Shown in pieces: positions 6,604-11,087 of a stretch of DNA of 11,087 bases. Position 1 is the first letter of the stretch; every line of letters starts with the position of its first letter. Source of the DNA: Rhizobiaceae bacterium. Lineage in GTDB: Bacteria; Pseudomonadota; Alphaproteobacteria; Rhizobiales; Rhizobiaceae. The translations under genes were made by a program, and so were the position numbers. The notes below the pieces were generated by a model. The model searched no databases, was not told the origin of the DNA, and worked only from the letters and a program-made list of their open reading frames with translations. The stretch spans positions 1 to 11,087 of the forward strand of contig JACMIV010000169.1 in NCBI GenBank assembly GCA_014380965.1. The letters run 5' to 3'.

Positions 6604-7656
6604 TTACGGCCGCAGCATCACCTTCCCCCGGTTCATGCCCTTCAGCGCCTCGGCAAGCTTCGCGGGCGCCTCGTCCAGCGACAGCGTCGCGGCCACCTCG
6701 GTCTTCCACGCGCCGGAGACGAAGCGCGTCTGCACCGTCTCGAAAGCCGCGCGGCGCTTCTCCGGCGACGCCTGACCCAGCCACTGCGTCAGCCAGAACC
6801 CTTCGATCGTCTTGGCCATGAAGATGAACTCGCCGAGATTCTTCACCACCGGCGGCTCGGTGGCGAGGACGCCGTAGGGCACCCAGGCGGAGCCGGCGGG
6901 CATGGCCGTGAAGATGTCGGCGGAAAGCTGGTCGCCGACCGCGTCGAGGAGGACGCGGGGCTTTGCCTCCTTCAGCGCCGCGTCGAGCGCGGCGGCATAG
7001 TCGGCGGCTTCGCTGTTCAGGACGTGGCTCGCGCCGAGCGCCAGAAGCGGGGCCCGATGGTCCTCGCGCCGGACGACGGGAATCGCCTTCATCCCCTCGT
7101 CGCGGGCGAGCGAGGCCATCAGCTTGCAGAGCTGGCTTGCGCCCGCCGTCATCAGGAAAGCGTTCGAGCCGCGGTCCTTGACCAGATGTACCATGGCGAA
7201 GGCCGTGAGCGGGTTGACGATGAGCGCCGCGCCGTCCTCGTCGCGCAGCCCATCGGCGAGCGGAACGACGGCTGCCCGGTCGGTCAGCGCGTATTCGGCG
7301 TATGCGCCCGAGCCGTTCGGCGTCACGGACAAGGCAACGCGTTTGCCGATCAGCGCCCGACCCTCCTCGTCGCCGGCCGCGACGACTTCGCCCATCGCCT
7401 CGAACCCGGCCGGCACGCCCTTGCGGCGCGGCTGGCCGTACTCGCCTTTGATGTAGTGGAGGTCGGACGGGTTGATGTTGGCGAGCCCGATCTTGACGAG
7501 AACGTTGCGTCCGGAGGCCTCCGGCACGGGAATGGTTTCGAGGGCGAGCCAATCGTCCAGCCGCTCGATCGCAGGCCCCGTCGAGGTTCCGGCATAGCCG
7601 TCCTGGGTTAGGACGAGCGCTTTCATCGTGGTGGGGATGTTCGCTGATAGGGCCAT
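6604..7656 (-). CDS. MDR-superfamily zinc-independent oxidoreductase, enoyl-thioester-reductase-like
   Basis: This 350-residue protein of the medium-chain dehydrogenase/reductase superfamily has a GroES-like N-terminal half (NVLVKIGLANINPSDLHYIKGEYG at 51-74) without the zinc-ligand cysteines of alcohol dehydrogenases. A Rossmann half follows, with the nucleotide loop at 168-180 reading LMTAGASQLCKLM, unusually poor in glycine compared with the AxxGxxG form. GFWLTQW (286-292) recalls mitochondrial-type 2-enoyl thioester reductases (MECR/ETR), suggesting an NADPH-dependent enoyl reduction; this is inference. The start at 7656 has AAGGA eight bases upstream; an internal Met at 7626 (MKALVL) lacks one. 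It is the last gene of the tetR operon, 22 bases after its paralogous MDR neighbour. No cofactor-specificity residue can be stated safely. Confidence 0.85.
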   Translation of the reverse strand: MALSANIPTTMKALVLTQDGYAGTSTGPAIERLDDWLALETIPVPEASGRNVLVKIGLANINPSDLHYIKGEYGQPRRKGVPAGFEAMGEVVAAGDEEGRALIGKRVALSVTPNGSGAYAEYALTDRAAVVPLADGLRDEDGAALIVNPLTAFAMVHLVKDRGSNAFLMTAGASQLCKLMASLARDEGMKAIPVVRREDHRAPLLALGASHVLNSEAADYAAALDAALKEAKPRVLLDAVGDQLSADIFTAMPAGSAWVPYGVLATEPPVVKNLGEFIFMAKTIEGFWLTQWLGQASPEKRRAAFETVQTRFVSGAWKTEVAATLSLDEAPAKLAEALKGMNRGKVMLRP

Positions 7657-7678
7657 CTGTCTATTCCTTTGCAAAGCG

Positions 7679-8647
7679 TCAGGGGACGAGGACGATCTTG
7701 CCCATCGTCTCCCGCGCATGGATGCGTTTCAAAACGTCGGCGGCGGCGGCCAGCGGCGCCCGCTCCTCGATATGTGGCTTCACCGTGCCATCGAGCGCCC
7801 AGCCGACCAGTTCGCGCATGTTCGCGGCGAAGACGCCCGGCTCCTTCTCGATGAAGGCGCCCCAGAAGACGCCGACGACCGAGAACCCTTTGACGAGCGC
7901 AAGGTTCACCGGAAACTGCGGGATCGTGCCCGAGGCAAAGCCAACGACGAGAAGCCGCCCGCCCCAGGTCATACTCCGCGCCATCTGGTCGAACGCCTCG
8001 CCGCCCACCGGATCGAAGGCGACGTCGATGCCTTTTCCGCCCGTCAGCCGCTTGATGTCGCCGCGAAGATCGCCGTATCCAATCGCCTCGTCCGCTCCGC
8101 TCGACAGCGCGAGCGCGCGCTTCTCCTCGGACGAGGCGACGGCGATGACGCGCGCGCCCATCGCCTTGCCGATCTCGATCGCGGCGAGCCCCGTCGCGCC
8201 CGCCGCGCCGAGGATAAGAAGCGTCTCGCCCGGCTGGATCATCGCCCGCTGCTTCAGCGCGTGATGCGCTGTGCCGTAAGCGCAGACGAGAGCGCAGGCC
8301 TCCGCCGCGCCAAGGCCCGCTGGTAGAACCATCGCTGCGGCTTCCGGTGCAATGACGAGTTCGGCATAGCCCCCGATCTTGAGCGAGGCCACCACCCGGT
8401 CCCCGATCTTGAGCCTCGCGACGTCCGGCCCGACCGCGACGATCTCGCCGGCCGCTTCCATGCCGGGCACGAAGGGCGTCTCGGGCCTTGCCTGGTAAAG
8501 CCCCTGCACGAGGAGCCCGTCGGGATAGTTGACGCCGATGGCCGCGGTGCGGATCAAGACCTCGGAGCCGGTGGGGGAGGGATCCGGCAGGTCCGCGTAG
8601 CGCAAGCTGTCGATCGGGCCGTAGGCCTCGCAGACGATGGCTTTCAT
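7679..8647 (-). CDS. NADPH:quinone oxidoreductase-type MDR family enzyme
   Basis: This 322-residue zinc-independent quinone oxidoreductase-like protein begins MKAIVCEAYGPIDSLRYADL and has the family segments IGVNYPDGLLVQGLY (37-51), PGMEAAGEIVAVG (61-73) and the nucleotide-binding GAAGATGLAAIEIGKAMGA (147-165). The GNPVGG-like element reads FDPVGGEAFD (211-220). These enzymes reduce quinones, enones or acyl thioesters with NADPH in the cytoplasm; the true substrate is not evident. The start at 8647 has AGGA seven bases upstream, and it is where family similarity begins; the open frame extends 17 codons further without support. It follows the acyl-CoA dehydrogenase gene after 76 bases that contain a small hairpin, and it precedes the second MDR gene by 22 bases. 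Its length is normal for the family. Confidence 0.9.
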   Translation of the reverse strand: MKAIVCEAYGPIDSLRYADLPDPSPTGSEVLIRTAAIGVNYPDGLLVQGLYQARPETPFVPGMEAAGEIVAVGPDVARLKIGDRVVASLKIGGYAELVIAPEAAAMVLPAGLGAAEACALVCAYGTAHHALKQRAMIQPGETLLILGAAGATGLAAIEIGKAMGARVIAVASSEEKRALALSSGADEAIGYGDLRGDIKRLTGGKGIDVAFDPVGGEAFDQMARSMTWGGRLLVVGFASGTIPQFPVNLALVKGFSVVGVFWGAFIEKEPGVFAANMRELVGWALDGTVKPHIEERAPLAAAADVLKRIHARETMGKIVLVP

Positions 8648-8683
8648 GAGATGATCCTGCGGTTTGCACGATGGGGCTTCGAA

Positions 8684-8709
8684 CGTTTGCAGCAACACCG
8701 GCGCAAACG
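8684..8709. repeat. Intergenic hairpin between the acyl-CoA dehydrogenase and MDR genes
   Basis: CGTTTGC (8684-8690) and GCAAACG (8703-8709) form a perfect 7-bp stem with a 12-base loop inside the 76-base gap. No T-run follows on the minus strand, so full termination is unlikely. A partial attenuator or an mRNA processing or stability element is possible. Confidence 0.4.
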
Positions 8710-8723
8710 GCTGAACACTCGCC

Positions 8724-9962
8724 TCACACCTTCTCCTGCGTATGCTTCTTCAGCTCCCACCGCGCCACCGCGCGCCGATGAACCGCGTCCGGGCCGTCCA
8801 CCAGCCGGAGAGTGCGCAGATGGGTCCAGAGCCGCGCCAGCGGCTGGTCCTGGCTGATGCCTTCGGCGCCGTGCATCTGGATCGCCTCGTCCGCGACCTT
8901 CAGCGCGACCTTCGGGGCCGCCACCTTGATCTGGCTGATCCAGGGGGCTGCGGCGCGCATATCACCCTGGTCCATCATCCACGCGGCCTTGAGGCAAAGG
9001 AGGCGCGCCATCTCGATCTCCATGCGGCAATCGGCGATGAGATCGAAATTGCCGCCGAGCGTCGCCAGCCTCTCGCCGAAGGCCGAGCGCGCGAGCGAGC
9101 GCTTGCACATGAGGTCGAGCGCCGCTTCCGCCTGCCCGATGGCGCGCATGCAATGGTGGATGCGCCCCGGTCCGAGTCGCCCCTGCGCGATCTCGAAACC
9201 TCTACCCTCGCCGAGGATCATGTTCGCCTTCGGCACCCGCACGCCGGAGAAACGGATGTGCATATGCCCATGCGGCGCGTCGTCGTCGCCGAAGACCGTC
9301 ATCGCCCGGAGCACCTCGACGCCCGGCGTGTCCGCGGGCACGAGGATCATCGAATGGCGCTTGTGCTTGGGCACCTCCTCGCCGCCGGTCTTCACCATCA
9401 CGATGTAGATCCTGCAGCGCGGATCGCCCGCGCCGGACGACCACCATTTCTCGCCGTCGAGCACGTAGTCCTGGCCGTCGGCGACGCAGGCCATGGCAAT
9501 GTTGGTCGCGTCCGAGGAAGCCACCTGCGGCTCGGTCATGAGATAGGCCGAGCGGATCTCTCCGTCGAGCAGCTGCGGCAGCCAGGGGTCCTGCTGCGCC
9601 GGCGTGCAGAAGCGCTCGAAGACCTCCATGTTCCCGGTGTCCGGCGCCGAGCAGTTGAAGGTCTCGGCGCCGAGATGCGCCTTGCCCATCTCCTCCGCCA
9701 GATAGGCGTATTCGACCGTGGTGAGGCCGAAGCCGCGCGAGGATTCGGTGAGCCAGAAGTTCCAGAGATCGCGGGACTTGGCGAGCGCCTTCAGCCCGTC
9801 GAGGATATCGGTCTGCTTTTCCGTATAGACCCAGCGCCCTTCCTTCGGCACCTCGTCGAGAAACGCCTCGCTCGCCGGCGCGATCTCGTCTCGCACCATG
9901 TCGCGCACGGCCGCGTGGATCGGCCTAAGCCGCTCGGTCACCCCGAGATTCATGTCGGTCAT
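8724..9962 (-). CDS. Acyl-CoA dehydrogenase, ACAD10/11-like
   Basis: This 412-residue FAD-dependent acyl-CoA dehydrogenase should catalyse alpha,beta-oxidation of an acyl-CoA to the enoyl-CoA. The helical N-terminal domain spans about 1-135. The FAD segment AYLMTEPQVASSDATNI is at 139-155, with EKWWSSGAGDPRC at 171-183. The C-terminal helical domain carries MHGAEGISQDQPLA (363-376) and LRLVDGPDAVHRRAVAR (385-401). Where classical enzymes have the catalytic Glu in a YEGT motif, this one has Asp389 in VDGP, as in the ACAD10/11 branch. Other members of that branch act on unusual substrates such as branched or 4-hydroxy/4-phospho acyl-CoAs; the substrate here cannot be read off. The start at 9962 has a very strong GAGGAGG ribosome-binding site lying inside the last tetR codons, and the tetR TAG abuts its ATG exactly. 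Confidence 0.93.
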   Translation of the reverse strand: MTDMNLGVTERLRPIHAAVRDMVRDEIAPASEAFLDEVPKEGRWVYTEKQTDILDGLKALAKSRDLWNFWLTESSRGFGLTTVEYAYLAEEMGKAHLGAETFNCSAPDTGNMEVFERFCTPAQQDPWLPQLLDGEIRSAYLMTEPQVASSDATNIAMACVADGQDYVLDGEKWWSSGAGDPRCRIYIVMVKTGGEEVPKHKRHSMILVPADTPGVEVLRAMTVFGDDDAPHGHMHIRFSGVRVPKANMILGEGRGFEIAQGRLGPGRIHHCMRAIGQAEAALDLMCKRSLARSAFGERLATLGGNFDLIADCRMEIEMARLLCLKAAWMMDQGDMRAAAPWISQIKVAAPKVALKVADEAIQMHGAEGISQDQPLARLWTHLRTLRLVDGPDAVHRRAVARWELKKHTQEKV

Positions 9963-10700
9963 CTAAAATTCCTCCTCGAGAATGGTCGCGTCCGCTCCCG
10001 CTCCCCGGAGCGCGAAAACGGAAAGGTCGCGAGCGATCGTCGCGCGGGCCTCCGGCGTCTCGTCCTCGCGCGGGCGGTACCAGAAGACAGGCGAATTGAT
10101 CGCGGCGAGCAGCGCCTTGATGGCGGTCGACGGATCGATGGTGGCGGACACGTCGCCTTCCGAGACCGCCGCGCCGAGCGTGTCGCGAAAGAGCCGCTCG
10201 TAACGGTCGCGCTCGGCGATGAGGGCGGAGAGCGTCTCGCGGTCTTCCGGGTTGCTCGGGCCGGCGAGATGGATGGAGACGCCCTCCATGATGACGAGCT
10301 GATATTCGAGCTTTTCCATCATCGTCGTCACATGCGCGACGCACATGCGCCTCAACCGCGTGATCGCCCGCTCACGAAGCTGCGCGTGGGGGAGGATCGC
10401 CTCGAAGTCGATCTCCATGCCGCGCCGGCAGACGTCGAAGAAGAGATCGTTCTTGGACCGGTAGTGGTGGTAGACGAGGCCCTTGGTGGCGCCGAGGCGC
10501 TTGGCCACATCGTCGATCGATGTCGCCGCGAAGCCGTTCTCCATGAACGCGCGGGCGGCGGCGGCGAGGAGATTGCCGCGCGAGACTTCGCCGCTCTCGC
10601 TGACGGTTTCGAGACGTCCGCCAGGGAAGGCTGCGCGGCGGGCGGAACGGCGCGGTTCGGCTGCCTTTGCAGCGTGGGAAGCATCGCGGCCTTTGTCCAT
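9963..10700 (-). CDS. TetR/AcrR-family transcriptional regulator
   Basis: This 245-residue repressor has the TetR DNA-binding domain at about 40-83: RGNLLAAAARAFMENGFAAT, then SIDDVAKRLGATKGLVYHHYRSK, in which the recognition helix is GATKGLVYHHY. The rest is the ligand-binding and dimerisation domain. The first about 38 residues are a low-complexity, Arg/Ala-rich tail. I prefer the ATG at 10700 (GGGA eight bases upstream). The ATG at 10736 lacks a ribosome-binding site and lies inside the palindromic operator, and an earlier frame start at 10778 would precede the promoter. The stop codon TAG abuts the ATG of the acyl-CoA dehydrogenase, so the two are translationally coupled. It probably represses its own operon and responds to an acyl-CoA or related ligand; the ligand is inference from context. 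Confidence 0.9.
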   Translation of the reverse strand: MDKGRDASHAAKAAEPRRSARRAAFPGGRLETVSESGEVSRGNLLAAAARAFMENGFAATSIDDVAKRLGATKGLVYHHYRSKNDLFFDVCRRGMEIDFEAILPHAQLRERAITRLRRMCVAHVTTMMEKLEYQLVIMEGVSIHLAGPSNPEDRETLSALIAERDRYERLFRDTLGAAVSEGDVSATIDPSTAIKALLAAINSPVFWYRPREDETPEARATIARDLSVFALRGAGADATILEEEF

Positions 10701-10733
10701 GCGCTCGATCCCGTTTCTCGCATCATCACTGGA

Positions 10734-10756
10734 CATACTGTTCGGTATGATGTCAA
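10734..10756 (-). promoter_or_regulatory. tetR operon promoter with palindromic operator
   Basis: On the minus strand a consensus -35 box TTGACA (10751-10756) is followed by CATACCGAACAGTATG (10734-10749). Five-base arms CATAC/GTATG match perfectly, and the inner G and C are also symmetric. The palindrome fills the 17-base spacer before the expected -10 position (10728-10733), whose sequence TCCAGT is weak. A TetR operator between -35 and -10 is the classical autorepression layout. A transcript beginning near 10721 would exclude the ATG at 10736 and favour the one at 10700. Confidence 0.6.
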
Positions 10757-10792
10757 CTGTCGCAAATTGTGTTCGCAAGGCGTGATGCCATC

Positions 10793-10816
10793 GACGCCTG
10801 TTCGGATGCCTGTTCG
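10793..10816 (+). repeat. Tandem 12-mer, two copies
   Basis: GACGCCTGTTCG (10793-10804) is followed directly by GATGCCTGTTCG (10805-10816), eleven of twelve bases identical. The core CTGTTCG also occurs in the tetR operator at 10738-10744. Confidence 0.6.
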
Positions 10817-10836
10817 AGAGCGGAGCCTATGAAAAT

Positions 10837-10864
10837 CGTCATCCCGGACTTGATCCGGGATCCA
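10837..10864 (+). repeat. Dispersed alphaproteobacterial palindromic repeat, left arm
   Basis: This 28-base element of the type starting CGTCATCCCGGAC contains its own 8-bp stem (10841-10848 with 10854-10861, five-base loop). Read on the minus strand it encodes the familiar spurious peptide WIPDQVRDD. It is the inverse of the copy at 10953-10980, with one difference. Confidence 0.8.
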
Positions 10865-10876
10865 TTCCAAATCATC

Positions 10877-10895
10877 GACCAAGACCAAGACCAAG
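10877..10895 (+). repeat. Hexamer tandem repeat GACCAA, three copies
   Basis: Three perfect copies of GACCAA plus one further G lie in the loop between the two inverted 28-base repeats. On the minus strand they read as a short LVLVLV-like run in a frame that is not a real gene. Confidence 0.7.
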
Positions 10896-10952
10896 CGGGG
10901 TGGGCCTAGGGCTTCGTTCTGCCGGCGATTTTGGAGCGATGGCGCCTCGGCA

Positions 10953-10980
10953 TGGATCCCGGATCAAGTCCGAGATGACG
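10953..10980 (-). repeat. Dispersed alphaproteobacterial palindromic repeat, right arm
   Basis: This is the reverse complement of the 10837-10864 element at 27 of 28 positions (A at 10973 where G is expected). The two arms are 88 bases apart and could fold into one long stem on RNA, or they may be independent insertions in opposite orientation. Confidence 0.8.
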
Positions 10981-11005
10981 AAACGGTGGAGGGTGCGGTT
11001 CGGCA

Positions 11006-11087
11006 TCAGGCAAAGACTCTGCCAACCAAGCGCGTCGCCAAGAGCGCGGCCGTGACGAAAGACGACGATAGGAACGCAATGACGACC
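11006..11087 (-). CDS. Possible C-terminal end of a membrane protein (truncated by the window edge)
   Basis: On the minus strand, codons from 11086 to TGA at 11006-11008 read VVIAFLSSSFVTAALLATRL, then VGRVFA and stop. This is a plausible last transmembrane helix with a positive end, and about three quarters of third positions are G or C. Only 26 residues are visible, so no family can be named. A competing reading is a plus-strand gene starting with ATG at 11079, which has AGGA five bases upstream. Only three codons of that gene would be visible. Confidence 0.3.
   Translation of the reverse strand, partial: VVIAFLSSSFVTAALLATRLVGRVFA

Noticed and set aside
8742..10832. Plus-strand open frame of 696 codons opposite the acyl-CoA dehydrogenase and tetR
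   Set aside because: It spans two well-supported minus-strand genes and has the His/Arg/Asp-rich composition of an antisense shadow, with no recognisable domain.
10352..10894. Minus-strand open frame starting MVLVLVDDLEWIPDQVRDD
   Set aside because: The start is translated dispersed repeat and hexamer repeat, and the rest overlaps tetR in another frame.

Overview
The window is GC-rich with strong G/C third-position bias. The content suggests an alphaproteobacterium, most likely of the order Hyphomicrobiales (Rhizobiales): an N-acetylglutaminylglutamine amide (NAGGN) osmolyte operon, a RibB with a decayed cyclohydrolase-like tail, a BrnT-type toxin remnant, and the dispersed 'WIPDQVRDD' palindromic repeat common in that class. 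The order-level assignment is inference. Apart from the first gene and one antitoxin-like remnant, every gene lies on the minus strand.

Layout, left to right. Positions 1-780 (+) are the 3' part of ribB. Convergent with it is a small DUF1353 gene (800-1384, -). Next is the NAGGN operon, read right to left: asnO (6146 to 4371), ngg (4369 to 2624) and an M42-family peptidase (2637 to 1483). asnO and ngg are separated by one base, and the peptidase starts inside the end of ngg on a TTG codon with a good ribosome-binding site. Positions 6147-6603 hold no intact gene. They carry the probable asnO promoter and two divergent, decayed toxin-antitoxin fragments: a brnT-like gene with an amber codon at its conserved Trp, and the C-terminal part of an HTH antitoxin-like protein. 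Two palindromes lie between them.

Positions 6604-10700 (-) are a second operon, read right to left: a TetR-family regulator, an acyl-CoA dehydrogenase of the ACAD10/11-like type, and two zinc-independent MDR oxidoreductases. The tetR promoter carries a palindrome between -35 and -10 that looks like an autoregulatory operator. Positions 10750-11087 hold a tandem 12-mer, a pair of inverted 28-bp dispersed repeats, a short hexamer repeat and possibly the last codons of a membrane protein gene.

How the genes work together. Ngg (acetyltransferase plus ATP-grasp ligase) makes N-acetylglutaminylglutamine, AsnO amidates it to NAGGN, and the peptidase is the conserved third member of this osmoprotectant system. 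The TetR operon looks like an acyl-CoA or enoyl-CoA oxidation/reduction module repressed by TetR and released by an unknown acyl ligand.

I saw no tRNA, rRNA, CRISPR array, intact insertion sequence or phage gene. The most unusual content is the decayed toxin-antitoxin island wedged next to the osmolyte promoter.
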